From NCBI GenBank assembly GCA_020853095.1, contig JADYZN010000053.1:1-50522 (forward strand): a stretch of 50,522 nucleotides of DNA. Reading direction: 5' to 3'. Made by a program: the position numbers and the translations under genes. This document shows positions 13,660-22,396 of the stretch, one piece after another. A model generated the notes under the pieces. It saw nothing but the letters and a program-made list of their open reading frames with translations. It was not told the origin of the DNA and did not search any database. This stretch comes from Phycisphaerales bacterium. Its GTDB lineage: Bacteria > Planctomycetota > Phycisphaerae > Tepidisphaerales > Tepidisphaeraceae. How positions within the stretch are numbered: the first letter of the stretch is position 1; every line of letters begins with the position of its first letter.

Positions 13660-15773
13660 CACGGAAGCGACCTGGCATTGATCACAAATGGCTCGCCACG
13701 TTGCCGCACCCAGTCCGGCACGGGCGGGATTTGCCAGTAAGTGCGGGCAAACCGTTCCAGTTCGGGCGGGTCGATCAGAAGCCACGTCGGGCGGGATGGA
13801 TGGAGTGATCGGCCCGACAACCAGGCATGAACCGCATCCCCATCCGCCGGCACGTCGAAGACGGTGCGATAATACAGGCGGGTCATGGGAATTTGATACC
13901 GAAACGCGGCCGCATCGCCGATCAAGGCCAGATCATCGGAACCATCGAGAAGATCAACCACCTGCTGTGATGGCATCAAGGGGCGATAATCTTCCAGGCC
14001 GATCGCGCTTTGCACTCCACGTTGAAGATATGGATCGAGCTTTGTTTGCAATCCGATCCACCCGATCACGGCCGCTATGATGGCCGCACCAGCCACCATG
14101 CCATTGGCCAATTTTCCTCTGCACATCCCCGCCGCCAGGCCGGCCAACGGGATACCAAGCACAAAAAACCGGCTTTGCAGGTGCGTAAAAAAAAGCCAGA
14201 CCAACAGGATGCACCCGCCGGTAATGATCAAAACCCACATCGAGCGATTGCGCCGACAGAAGAAGGTGGATGCAATCGCCGCGATCCAGATCAGGCCGCC
14301 ATAACGCCAGTCAACGGCGATTTGTGTCCAGCCGGCTTTCATTCTGGCCCCGATCGTTCGCTGATTGGCCGTGGCATCGTGGGCACGGCCCCATCGTTCC
14401 ACCTGCACCGGCGTAAAGTGTGCCCGGCCCAGCAGTTGCATCGCTTCGGGGAAAATCGGGTTGCCGGTCCAGGCCAGATTGCGAATCAACCAGGGCGAAA
14501 AAACCGCTCCGCCAACCAGAAAATAAACCAGATAACCGGCCAGGATGGATTTGATCGGCCGCCGCGGTCGTCTCACCAACTGCACCGCGCCGATGCTCAA
14601 AGCCAATGCTAACAGCACCATCGGCACGGCCGTCAGTTTGACCCCACAGGCCAGGCCGGCCATCGCGCCGGCCAAAGCCATTTTTCGTACGAACCCACCT
14701 TCATCTTCTCTGGTCCCCTCTCCCTCCGGGAGAGGGTTAGGGTGAGGGTCCGTTTGATCGTGAAATGGTTTCGACATGGAACACCCCCTCACCCCAGTCC
14801 TCTCCCGGAGGGAGAGGGGGAGAAAAGAGGGCTTCTCCAATGGGAAGTGGGGGTTTATCGCGCGCAAACCCCAGATCATCGCCAATCCGCCATACAGTAG
14901 AAGCCCGCCTTCGTTGTATGCCACGGGGGCCAACAGCGCCAACCAGGGCGTCGCGGCCACCAGCGCCCCGGCCGTGCTTTTGCCGGCCGCTCCGGCGATC
15001 GCCATCACAAAGACCACCATCAACCCCAGATGCAGAAATTGAGCGGCATACATCCCCGCCCACGGGCCGCCGCGAAGTTCCATCGCCAGCCAATAGAGCA
15101 TCTCGACGTTGAAGGGAAAATATGAAAAGACATTGTGATGCAACGGCATCATCCGCCCCGCCTCGTACCATTCGCGCGGCACCTGCAGATGATATTCCAG
15201 CACATCGTACCAATGCGGTTCATCACCCCAGAGAATGCCCGGCGGCATCGTCGCGCCCAAAACCGCGATAGCCAGCGCCGGCATCACCGCTACCCAAATC
15301 CACCCCCACCCGGCGGGCTGGGCGAGCCACAACCCAATCCGTTCAAATGATGTTTGTTCCAGGGCGGTGGCCTTGCCATGAACCAGTCCGATCCCCCCCG
15401 CCGCCGCCGCGACCGCCACCAATGCGATGGAATATGGCCGGTTCAATTCCCCCGCCAACCCCAACCCCATCACCGCCAGGCTGAGGATGCCCAATCCCAG
15501 TGCGATGCCGGTGGACCAGCGCAACAGGAGTGGAATGTCGGATGTCCTGGTTCCAAAAATCCACCGCAGAATCGCACAACCCAGCAACCCGCCCGCCAAA
15601 ATAATCAGCAGCGACACCGCCCCTTCCATCACTCCCACCGCGATGACCGCGGGCCATGAACCACCGGCGTTGATGAACAGACAGATCAGAAACACCCCCG
15701 TCGCCACCGCCAGCGCAGCGCCACGGCTGATCCACCATGGACTAGGTTGCGCTGGGGCCTTCGGCATCATCAT
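13659..15773 (-). CDS. integral membrane GT-C-type glycosyltransferase-like protein
   Basis: The 704-residue protein has about a dozen hydrophobic segments and a short soluble C terminus. After the first membrane region, a periplasmic loop with GILWGDEPHWYDVLEYHL carries the acidic DE-type motif typical of GT-C (PMT/ArnT-like) lipid-phosphate-sugar glycosyltransferases. The donor and acceptor are unknown. I start at the MMMPKAPAQ cluster (ATG 15773), which overlaps the 3' end of hemA by 32 bases and implies translational coupling; the upstream frame lies within hemA and is spurious. Residues about 305-355 are an insertion of unlike composition encoded by an inverted pair of palindromic repeats (14715-14820). 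The frame remains open through it. It is the last gene of the haem operon. Confidence 0.7.
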   Translation of the reverse strand: MMMPKAPAQPSPWWISRGAALAVATGVFLICLFINAGGSWPAVIAVGVMEGAVSLLIILAGGLLGCAILRWIFGTRTSDIPLLLRWSTGIALGLGILSLAVMGLGLAGELNRPYSIALVAVAAAAGGIGLVHGKATALEQTSFERIGLWLAQPAGWGWIWVAVMPALAIAVLGATMPPGILWGDEPHWYDVLEYHLQVPREWYEAGRMMPLHHNVFSYFPFNVEMLYWLAMELRGGPWAGMYAAQFLHLGLMVVFVMAIAGAAGKSTAGALVAATPWLALLAPVAYNEGGLLLYGGLAMIWGLRAINPHFPLEKPSFLPLSLRERTGVRGCSMSKPFHDQTDPHPNPLPEGEGTREDEGGFVRKMALAGAMAGLACGVKLTAVPMVLLALALSIGAVQLVRRPRRPIKSILAGYLVYFLVGGAVFSPWLIRNLAWTGNPIFPEAMQLLGRAHFTPVQVERWGRAHDATANQRTIGARMKAGWTQIAVDWRYGGLIWIAAIASTFFCRRNRSMWVLIITGGCILLVWLFFTHLQSRFFVLGIPLAGLAAGMCRGKLANGMVAGAAIIAAVIGWIGLQTKLDPYLQRGVQSAIGLEDYRPLMPSQQVVDLLDGSDDLALIGDAAAFRYQIPMTRLYYRTVFDVPADGDAVHAWLSGRSLHPSRPTWLLIDPPELERFARTYWQIPPVPDWVRQRGEPFVINARSLP
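14715..14820. repeat. inverted pair of REP-like palindromic repeats inside a gene
   Basis: Left unit 14715-14748 (CCCCTCTCCCTCCGGGAGAG and on to AGGGTGAGGG) and right unit 14784-14820 are inverted copies that differ at only a few positions; each itself contains the palindrome CTCTCCCTCCGGGAGAG or its complement. The arrangement (two palindromes facing each other over a 35-base spacer) is that of a REPIN-type element. Translated, such repeats give the NPLPEGEG / LSLRERTGVRG peptides seen in many genomes. Here the element lies in frame in the glycosyltransferase gene. Confidence 0.85.
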
Positions 15774-17064
15774 CCTGTTTGGGGGTTGTTGGCGGGTCCA
15801 GGTTAAACAGTTTTTCCAGTGCGTGAACGTAGGTTTGTTGCATGCCATGTGGCATCTGGCCGTTGCGCAATCGTTGCACCGGATCGTGCAGCAGTTTATT
15901 GACGACCCGCCGGGCGAGGTCTTCAAAATGTGCGACCTGGTCGTCGGTCAATTCGGGCATCTTGTTGAGCGTGCGGCGAAGCTCATCCTGCGCCATCCGA
16001 TGATGGCGCGCATAAAGCTGTTCGATCATCGGCCCCATTTCGCGGGCGCGATGCCACTGTCCGAACGAATTGACTTCCATCTCCACGATCCGGCGGGCCG
16101 CTTCCAGTGAACCATTGCGCTGGGACTGGTTTTGCCTGACCACCTGTTGCAGGTCGTCGATGTTGTACAGGTAGACGTGTTCCAGTTCCCCCACCCTGGG
16201 ATCGATGTCGCGCGGCATCGCGATGTCGATCATGAAGATCGGCCGATATCGGCGCAGCTTGCGCAACGGTTCAAACAATTCGGCGGTGATGATTGGTTCG
16301 GATGATCCGGTCGCGCAGACCACGACATCGGCCGCCACCAGATGTTGGGACAGATGCTCAAAGGCGGCCGGTGTGCCCTGAAATCGCCGCGCCAATTCTT
16401 CGGCTTTGCGATGATCCCGGTTGCACACCAGGAGCCGGCCCGGAGATAACTGGGCGAAATGTCGAAGCACCAGCGTGGCCATCTTGCCGGCGCCGACGCT
16501 GAGGATGGTCTTGTCGGAAAACTGGTCGAAGATTCGCCGGGCATAATCCACCGCGACGCTGGCGACGCTGAGCTGGCCTTCGGCGATGGTGGTCTGCGTC
16601 ATCACCTGTTTGCCGACCGCGAGGGCGCGTTGAAACAGCGGATGCAGCACCAGTCCGGCCGACTGTTCGGATCGGGCCAGATCATACGCCTCGCGCACCT
16701 GGCCGAGAATCTGCGTTTCGCCCAGGATCATCGAATCCAGCGACGAGGCGACGGAAAACAGGTGCGCCACCGCCTCGACGTTGGCCTTGTGATACAAATG
16801 GGGTGAAAATTGATCCGGATGCAACTGGTGAAACCGGCCGAGAAAATCGACCATCTGTTCAGGCCTGGGCAGTTCATGGGTTGGCCGGGAAACGTACAGC
16901 TCGACGCGGTTGCAGGTGGATAAAATAACCGCTTCGGCCCCGGGGAATCGTTCCCGCAAACCCCGCAGGGCGCACCGTCGCTGGGTCGTGGAAAACGCCA
17001 GTTTCTCGCGCACCTCCAGAGGCGCGGTGGCGTGGTTCAGTCCCATGAGCAACAGTCGCTGCAT
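15742..17064 (-). CDS. hemA: glutamyl-tRNA reductase
   Basis: The 440-residue enzyme reduces glutamyl-tRNA(Glu) to glutamate-1-semialdehyde with NADPH, the first committed step of C5 tetrapyrrole synthesis. The catalytic domain has GLNHATAPLEVREK and the nucleophilic cysteine in STCNRVELY (C51), with SSLDSMILGETQILGQV. The NADPH-binding domain has SVGAGKMATLV and VVCATGSSEPI. The helical dimerisation domain fills the C terminus and ends in an acidic tail. Length is normal. The start ATG shares one base with the stop of the upstream hemX-like gene (TGATG), and the stop lies inside the next gene, so this operon is tightly coupled. Confidence 0.95.
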   Translation of the reverse strand: MQRLLLMGLNHATAPLEVREKLAFSTTQRRCALRGLRERFPGAEAVILSTCNRVELYVSRPTHELPRPEQMVDFLGRFHQLHPDQFSPHLYHKANVEAVAHLFSVASSLDSMILGETQILGQVREAYDLARSEQSAGLVLHPLFQRALAVGKQVMTQTTIAEGQLSVASVAVDYARRIFDQFSDKTILSVGAGKMATLVLRHFAQLSPGRLLVCNRDHRKAEELARRFQGTPAAFEHLSQHLVAADVVVCATGSSEPIITAELFEPLRKLRRYRPIFMIDIAMPRDIDPRVGELEHVYLYNIDDLQQVVRQNQSQRNGSLEAARRIVEMEVNSFGQWHRAREMGPMIEQLYARHHRMAQDELRRTLNKMPELTDDQVAHFEDLARRVVNKLLHDPVQRLRNGQMPHGMQQTYVHALEKLFNLDPPTTPKQDDDAEGPSAT

Positions 17065-17894
17065 CAGCCCGTCCCTCCGGGCATGAATTGAACCGCCACC
17101 AACGCCCCGACCATCAACACAAATCCCAGGACGCTCAACGTCGCCGCCCGGCGTCCGCGCAGCCGGGGATTGATCGGCGTGTGCAGCACCAGTGCATAAA
17201 TCAGCCAGACCGCGAAGGCGAGCAACACCTTGGGTTGTGTCATCCAGTGGCTCCCCAGCCGCGTATAAGGCCCCATGTGGATGGCCTGCGCAACGCCGGT
17301 GATCAGGCCGACGCTGAGCAGGGCAAATCCCAGCGTGACCGAAGCCATCGAAAAGCGTTCGAGACGTTCGAGGCTGCCAAATTCAAATTCCGGCCGAATG
17401 GTCTTTCGCCGAAGCCGGCGATTGTGGATCAGATACATCGCGCCGGTCGCACCGGCGACCGCGAAGACCGCCGCCCCGCCATAGGCGGTGACGCGATGGA
17501 CGATCGACCAGGTGCTGTCGATGTATTCGCGCGGGCTGATTTGTCCGAAAATGCCGGCCGCCACCAGCAACAGGATCACCACCGGCATGATGAACCAGTC
17601 CAATCCAGCCAGCGGGCGCTGGCGTTGAACGTATTGCACAAACAGCGCCAACAACACCCCCAGCCAGATCAAGGCGTCAAAATTGTCTTCCAGCGGATAC
17701 CAGCTTCCACGCATCCTGGCATGCCAGATAAGCACGGCTAGGGATGTGGCAATGCCGAAATAGGCGCAGATCTTGGCCGGAAGCCGCAGGCCGGGTTTTT
17801 GACGGAAAACACGCAACAACGACAACACCCCACCGACGGCGAAAAAAATCACCGACACCGTTAGCAATCCAAGTTGTCCGGCATTAGGTGACAT
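17064..17894 (-). CDS. HemX/CcsA-like cytochrome c assembly membrane protein
   Basis: The 276-residue protein has about eight transmembrane helices and conserved histidines in WSIVHRVTAYGG and in GVAQAIHMGPYTRLGSHW, as in the CcsA/CcmC/HemX haem-handling family. I do not see the tryptophan-rich WWD haem-binding motif of true CcsA, so HemX is the better match; HemX in Bacillus lowers the level of glutamyl-tRNA reductase and is encoded beside hemA. Here too it lies between met8-like and hemA, overlapping the former by 11 bases and the latter by one. I infer a role in haem synthesis control or cytochrome c assembly at the cytoplasmic membrane. Confidence 0.8.
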   Translation of the reverse strand: MSPNAGQLGLLTVSVIFFAVGGVLSLLRVFRQKPGLRLPAKICAYFGIATSLAVLIWHARMRGSWYPLEDNFDALIWLGVLLALFVQYVQRQRPLAGLDWFIMPVVILLLVAAGIFGQISPREYIDSTWSIVHRVTAYGGAAVFAVAGATGAMYLIHNRRLRRKTIRPEFEFGSLERLERFSMASVTLGFALLSVGLITGVAQAIHMGPYTRLGSHWMTQPKVLLAFAVWLIYALVLHTPINPRLRGRRAATLSVLGFVLMVGALVAVQFMPGGTG

Positions 17895-18522
17895 TCAATT
17901 CCGGGTAACGAGCGACCAACCATGATTCCAATGACGTAAACCCTTTTTCACCCAACACTTCCAACGCCTGCCGGCTTGCCAGATCGCGAAGGGCATCGGA
18001 TCGGCGTTCGCCTGACAACCCGCCGCACCCAAGCACTCTAGGTCGAAGGTGCTGTGTCGCTTCGGCCAATTTAATCCAGCGATCATCCAGCGATTCCAAC
18101 ATTTGATCCCGAATCATCGCCGATAGGGCCGGGCTGGAGGTCGATACCGCCACCGTGACCGGGCCACGCTGGAACTTTGCGGGGGTGGTGAAATCACCGG
18201 GCTGATCCATGTCGGCATCGGCCCTGCAAACCCACAGGTTCCGTGTTTGTGCATCCTGAACCACCTGGGCATTGACCTGGGGCCGATCCGTGGCGGCAAA
18301 CACCAAGTCCATTCCCTCCATATACTTAGGATGATACGGCTCGGTGATTTGTTGAACTGCGGGCGGCATTTGCGGGTCAATCTTCGGGGCGACGCACCTG
18401 ATCTGGCGAACATCAGCCTCGATCAGGCCGCGAACTTTGCGCATTGCAACCCGTCCGCCGCCGACAATCAAGGCCGAACGTCGGGAAAGATCCAGCAGTA
18501 TGGGATAGCGGCAGGCCACCAA
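17884..18522 (-). CDS. precorrin-2 dehydrogenase/sirohydrochlorin ferrochelatase-like (Met8/CysG-N)
   Basis: The 212-residue protein matches the NAD-binding CysG-N/Met8 module that oxidises precorrin-2 to sirohydrochlorin (and may insert iron), giving sirohaem or the alternative haem route. The N terminus YPILLDLSRRSALIVGGGRVA is the family start, with the GGGRVA dinucleotide loop; DLVFAATDRPQVN and STSSPALSAMIRDQ are the other hallmarks. The uroporphyrinogen methylase domain of full CysG is absent. The only possible starts are TTG 18522 or GTG 18519. There is no ribosome binding site; a -10-like TAAGAT ends about 7 bases upstream, so the message may be leaderless. First gene of the operon with hemX and hemA. 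Confidence 0.88.
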   Translation of the reverse strand: MVACRYPILLDLSRRSALIVGGGRVAMRKVRGLIEADVRQIRCVAPKIDPQMPPAVQQITEPYHPKYMEGMDLVFAATDRPQVNAQVVQDAQTRNLWVCRADADMDQPGDFTTPAKFQRGPVTVAVSTSSPALSAMIRDQMLESLDDRWIKLAEATQHLRPRVLGCGGLSGERRSDALRDLASRQALEVLGEKGFTSLESWLVARYPELNVT

Positions 18523-18569
18523 GGGGGTATCTTAGCGTGTTTTTGGTGGATTTTCATGGTCTGTGCATC

Positions 18570-18598
18570 TTGCAATGGGTGGGGGATGAGTCTATTCT
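18570..18598 (+). promoter_or_regulatory. sigma70-type promoter of rpsO
   Basis: TTGCAA (18570-18575), 17 bases, TATTCT (18593-18598) gives a start near 18605, about 95 bases upstream of the rpsO ATG. The leader is long enough for S15 autoregulation. Confidence 0.55.
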
Positions 18599-18615
18599 TA
18601 TTGGCCGTCGTTTTG

Positions 18616-18667
18616 GCCACGCGCGTGGCGCGACCCCATTATTGACCGGCCGGCCGGCTTTTTTTTT
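18616..18667 (+). promoter_or_regulatory. structured rpsO leader, possible attenuator or S15 binding site
   Basis: The leader holds a GCCAC-GCGC-GTGGC hairpin (18616-18629), then the self-complementary run CCGGCCGGCCGGC (18646-18658) directly followed by nine T. Taken together these could fold as an attenuator upstream of the GGGAG ribosome binding site (18687-18691). S15 represses its own mRNA in many phyla through unrelated leader structures; a match to a known class was not established. Confidence 0.35.
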
Positions 18668-18699
18668 CGCTGGCGGCCTGGTGTCTGGGAGATGATTCG

Positions 18700-18969
18700 A
18701 TGTCGGTAGTGAATGAAGCGAAGCAGCAGATCGTCAGCGAGTATAAGATTCACGACAATGATACCGGTTCGCCGGAGGTGCAGATCGCGTTGTTGACGCG
18801 CCGGATCAGTGAATTGACCGAGCACCTGAAGACGCACAAGAAGGACCATTCTTCGCGACGGGGATTGTTGAAGATGGTCGGAAAGCGCAACAATCTGCTC
18901 AAGTACCTGACCAAGGAAGACCGGACCCGCTACCAGCGGATCATCGGTCGACTGGGTCTGCGTAAGTAA
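18700..18969 (+). CDS. rpsO: 30S ribosomal protein S15
   Basis: This 89-residue primary binding protein of the 16S central domain contains the full family pattern: [20 protein letters not shown], the [12 protein letters not shown] block in contact with rRNA, and the [23 protein letters not shown] end. Length is standard. GGGAG lies 8 bases before the ATG. It is followed by pnp, the classic bacterial order, with a long hairpin in between that may separate the levels of the two products. Confidence 0.98.
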   Translation: MSVVNEAKQQIVSEYKIHDNDTGSPEVQIALLTRRISELTEHLKTHKKDHSSRRGLLKMVGKRNNLLKYLTKEDRTRYQRIIGRLGLRK

Positions 18970-19060
18970 TTTAGTCGGTTTGTCGTCCCCGGCCTGATTT
19001 GTTACCCCCTTTTGCTCTTTGGCCTCTTGGCTTGGGCGTGGTAATCATCGGGCGCGGGCG

Positions 19061-19120
19061 CCACAGATGCACAAAACCGGGTATTGGCCCACCCCCGTAC
19101 GCGGTTTTGTCCATCTGTGG
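19061..19120 (+). promoter_or_regulatory. long rpsO-pnp intercistronic hairpin (possible RNase III site)
   Basis: CCACAGATG-C-ACAAAACCG (19061-19079) pairs with CGGTTTTGT-C-CATCTGTGG (19102-19120): two perfect 9-bp helices separated by a single C-C mismatch, over a 22-base loop. It lies 56 bases before the pnp start. In E. coli the rpsO-pnp gap contains an RNase III-cleaved stem through which PNPase controls its own mRNA; the position and size here are alike, the sequence is not. Confidence 0.7.
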
Positions 19121-19175
19121 CATATATGCTCTACTTAATTAACACCCCTGTAGAGGCCATAGAGGATTCGTGTTT

Positions 19176-21467
19176 ATGCAAGCGATTCGAGTTGAACGCC
19201 AGATCGGCGGGCGCACGCTGTCCATTGAGACCGGCACGCTGGCCAAGTTGGCGCATGGCGCGGTGACGGTTCAGTATGCCGACACCGTGGTTTTCGGCGC
19301 GGTGGTTCGAGCCAAGCCGCGTGAGGGGATCGACTTTTTCCCCCTGCAGGTGGATTACCGTGAACGCCGTGCGGCGGCCGGCAAATTCCCCGGCGGGTTC
19401 ATGAAGCGGGAAGGTCGCCCCACCACCAAGGAAATCCTGACCGCCCGGCTGATTGACCGGCCTTTGCGTCCGCTGTTTCCCAAGGGGTTCATGGACGAGG
19501 TGCAGATTCACCTCAACGTACTGGCGGCCGATCAGCAGAACGACCCGGACATCCTGGCCGGCATCGCGGCCTCCGCGTCGGTGGCGATTTCGGACATTCC
19601 GTTCATCACCCCCACCGCGCACGTCCGCGTCGGCCGGATCGACGGGCAGTTCGTCATCAACCCCACGCAGGAACAGCTCGAATATTCCGAGTTTGACCTG
19701 GTGGTGGCGGGGACCAAGCATTACGTCAACATGATCGAGATCGGCGCCCGCGAATCGTCCGAGGACGTGGTGGCCGACGCCATCGAATTCGGCCACAAGG
19801 TCGTCGTCGAAATCGTCTCGATGATCGAGGAACTGCAATCCAAGGCCGGCCATGAAAAGGTCGGCAACGTCAAGGCCCCAGACCAGGGATTCGTCGATGC
19901 GATCCGAGGCCGGGTGGCTGACAAGATCCGCGACGTCAAGGGCAAGGCCGGCAAGCAGGATCGTTCCGACGCGGTGGCGCAGATTCTCGAAGACCTGATC
20001 GTCGAGATGGCCCCGCCCGTGACCGACCCCAATGCCTCGTACCTGTCGATCATGGCGCAACGGGATGAGGTTCGCAAAATCCGTTCCGTCTTCGCCGAAG
20101 TGGAAGAACAGGCGACGCGCGAGGCGATTCTGACCGGCGTCCGTCCGGACGGCCGTGGATTTGGCGACATCCGCCCCATCACCTGCCAGGTCGGCGTGCT
20201 GCCGCGGGTTCACGGGTCGGCGGTTTTCAGCCGCGGCGAAACCCAGTCGATGTGCACCGTGACGCTGGGAACCAGCTCCGATGAGCAGCTCGTGGACGGG
20301 CTGATCGCCGAGTACAGCCAGAAATTCATGCTGCACTACAACTTCCCCAGCTACAGCGTGGGCGAAGTTCGGCCCATCCGCGGCCCGGGCCGTCGTGAAA
20401 TCGGCCACGGCGCATTGGCGGAACGATCGCTGGTGGCGGTTTTGCCATCGGTTGACCAGTTCCCCTACACCGTGCGGATCATCAGCGACATCCTTGAATC
20501 CAACGGCTCCAGCTCCATGGCCAGCTCATGCGGCGGGTGTCTGGCGTTGATGGATGCGGGCGTGCCGATCACCAAGATGGTCGGCGGCATCTCGATCGGC
20601 TTGATCCAGGAAGGCGGCCGCAAGGAACTGCTGACCGACATCATCGGCGAGGAAGACCACTTCGGCGACATGGACTTCAAAGTCTGCGGCACGCGAGATG
20701 GCATCACCGCCATTCAGCTCGACATCAAGATCGAAGGTCTGGATTACCAGATCATCCGCCAGACCCTGCACCGCGCCAAAGAGGCCCGGCTCCGGATTCT
20801 GGACATCATGGCCCAGACGCTCGACCAGCCGCGTGCGGCCATCAGCCAGTGGGCGCCGCGCCTGCTGACGGTCAAGATCGACCCGGAAAAGATCGGAAAG
20901 CTGATCGGCCCCGGCGGCAAGAACATCAAGCGCATCCAGGAGGAGACCGGCGCCCAGATCGACATCGAGGACGATGGGACCGTCTTCATCTCCTCGGTCG
21001 ATGGCGCATCGGCCGAAAAGGCCCGCGACATCGTCGAAGCGATGACGGCCGAGGTGAAGGTCGGCAAGATTTACAACGGCAAGGTCGTTTCCATCAAGGA
21101 ATTCGGCGCGTTTGTCGAAATCGCGCCGGAGACCGATGGCCTGTGCCACGTTTCCGAGCTGTCCGACAGGTACGTCCAGAACGTCACCGATTTCGTCAAC
21201 GTGGGCGACGATGTGCAGGTCAAGGTGATCCTCATCGACGACCAGGGACGAATCAAGCTGTCCCGCAAGGCCGCGATGAAGGAACTCGGCCAGAGCGATC
21301 CCGAACCCGAAGGCGCCGGTGTGGGCAATGGTGGCGGCGACAATTCCGGCAACCGTCGTGAAGGCGGCGACCGGGACGATCGCGGCGGTCATCGCGGCGG
21401 ACGCGGTGGCGACCGGGGCGGACATCGCGGTGGACGCGGCGGCGACCGGGGCGGTGATCGGCGATAA
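19176..21467 (+). CDS. pnp: polynucleotide phosphorylase (PNPase)
   Basis: The 763-residue 3'-5' phosphorolytic exoribonuclease and polymerase is a core part of the RNA degradosome. Two RNase PH domains are present (first about 1-210, second about 310-540, with FSRGETQ, GPGRREIGHGALAER and SSSMASSCGGCLALMDAGVP), linked by the all-helical domain, then KH (about 555-610, IGPGGKNIKRIQ) and S1 (about 620-690, GKVVSIKEFGAFVEI). The last 35 residues are RGG/DRGGH repeats, an unusual basic Gly-rich tail that could bind RNA. I choose ATG 19176 over GTG 19170 because AGAGGA (19161-19166) is 9 bases before the ATG. Cotranscribed with rpsO. Confidence 0.97.
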   Translation: MQAIRVERQIGGRTLSIETGTLAKLAHGAVTVQYADTVVFGAVVRAKPREGIDFFPLQVDYRERRAAAGKFPGGFMKREGRPTTKEILTARLIDRPLRPLFPKGFMDEVQIHLNVLAADQQNDPDILAGIAASASVAISDIPFITPTAHVRVGRIDGQFVINPTQEQLEYSEFDLVVAGTKHYVNMIEIGARESSEDVVADAIEFGHKVVVEIVSMIEELQSKAGHEKVGNVKAPDQGFVDAIRGRVADKIRDVKGKAGKQDRSDAVAQILEDLIVEMAPPVTDPNASYLSIMAQRDEVRKIRSVFAEVEEQATREAILTGVRPDGRGFGDIRPITCQVGVLPRVHGSAVFSRGETQSMCTVTLGTSSDEQLVDGLIAEYSQKFMLHYNFPSYSVGEVRPIRGPGRREIGHGALAERSLVAVLPSVDQFPYTVRIISDILESNGSSSMASSCGGCLALMDAGVPITKMVGGISIGLIQEGGRKELLTDIIGEEDHFGDMDFKVCGTRDGITAIQLDIKIEGLDYQIIRQTLHRAKEARLRILDIMAQTLDQPRAAISQWAPRLLTVKIDPEKIGKLIGPGGKNIKRIQEETGAQIDIEDDGTVFISSVDGASAEKARDIVEAMTAEVKVGKIYNGKVVSIKEFGAFVEIAPETDGLCHVSELSDRYVQNVTDFVNVGDDVQVKVILIDDQGRIKLSRKAAMKELGQSDPEPEGAGVGNGGGDNSGNRREGGDRDDRGGHRGGRGGDRGGHRGGRGGDRGGDRR

Positions 21468-21500
21468 TTCCGCCGATCCATCGGGTTGACCCAAAACCAT

Positions 21501-21548
21501 TCCCTCCGTCCGGGCGACCGGCGGAGGGATTTTATTTTGCGGGTTCGA
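21501..21548 (+). terminator. rho-independent terminator after pnp
   Basis: TCCCTCCG (21501-21508) pairs with CGGAGGGA (21532-21539), followed by TTTTATTTT. It closes the rpsO-pnp unit just before the convergent HAD gene ends. Confidence 0.75.
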
Positions 21549-21549
21549 T

Positions 21550-22332
21550 TCAGACTTCGGTCAGGTCCTCAACAACCCCATCCGGTTGCCATTCGGATGG
21601 GATCGCCAGCAAATCCCTGCGGCGGGTCACGCCGGTCAGTGTGAGCAGGGTTTTCATCCCCATGTTTTTGGCCCCCATGATGTCCGCTTCAAGATTGTCG
21701 CCGATCAACAGGCATCGTTTGGGGTCCACGTTCAACCGCTGACAAAGTTTATTGAAAAACACCGGCTGGGGCTTGCCGCAGAATACAGGCTGGCAGTTGG
21801 CCGCATACGCCAGCATTGCCGACAACGCCCCCACGCCGAATTCCAACCCGCGCGGACTCGGATAAACCCGGTCCGCGCAGATGCCGACCAGCTGCGCCCC
21901 CTTGCGCAGCAAACCCAGCGCGATGCGCTGGCGTTCTTCGGTGGCATGGACGCTGGTTTGCGATCCGGCGACGACGGCGTGGCAGGGTTCGCCATCCCGT
22001 TGCACCCAGTCCACCATCCCCTCAAGCATCTCCCGAATCGATTCGGTGGACAGATTGAACACGCGCGGGCGCGGGGCATACGTCTGGATCACGAAATCGG
22101 CGGTCGCGGCGGCGGCCGAATAAACATGGTCCGGATCCATCGACATGCCCATGCGCATCAGTCGTTCGGTGATGCGCACCGGGCTGCTGGTGCTGTTGGA
22201 CAAACAGGCGTACAACCGGCCCTCGGCCTGCAGCCGGCGAATCAAATCCACCGCGCCGGGCAAGGCGTGCTCCTCGTGATACAGCGTGCCATCCAGATCG
22301 AGCAGGATGGCCTGATAATCGGAAAAATCCAT
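21550..22332 (-). CDS. HAD superfamily hydrolase, subfamily IIA (NagD/phosphoglycolate-phosphatase type)
   Basis: The 260-residue phosphatase has all HAD motifs: LLDLDGTLYH (nucleophile D12, acid D14), motif II SNST, the C2-type cap in the middle, motif III at GKPQP and motif IV GDNLEADIMGAKNMG. The arrangement with the cap between motifs II and III and the final GMKTLLTLTGV is that of subfamily IIA (NagD, pyridoxal/4-nitrophenyl/phosphoglycolate phosphatases). The precise substrate is not readable; salvage of toxic sugar phosphates is common in this group. I start at MDFSDYQ (ATG 22332); the frame is open for a further 99 codons but that part overlaps the divergent nfeD gene and shows no similarity. 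Confidence 0.88.
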   Translation of the reverse strand: MDFSDYQAILLDLDGTLYHEEHALPGAVDLIRRLQAEGRLYACLSNSTSSPVRITERLMRMGMSMDPDHVYSAAAATADFVIQTYAPRPRVFNLSTESIREMLEGMVDWVQRDGEPCHAVVAGSQTSVHATEERQRIALGLLRKGAQLVGICADRVYPSPRGLEFGVGALSAMLAYAANCQPVFCGKPQPVFFNKLCQRLNVDPKRCLLIGDNLEADIMGAKNMGMKTLLTLTGVTRRRDLLAIPSEWQPDGVVEDLTEV

Positions 22333-22396
22333 CGGCACGCGGGGGAGTGTAGGATCAAAGGAAGACCGCCACAATGGATTGGTGTACAATATGAGG

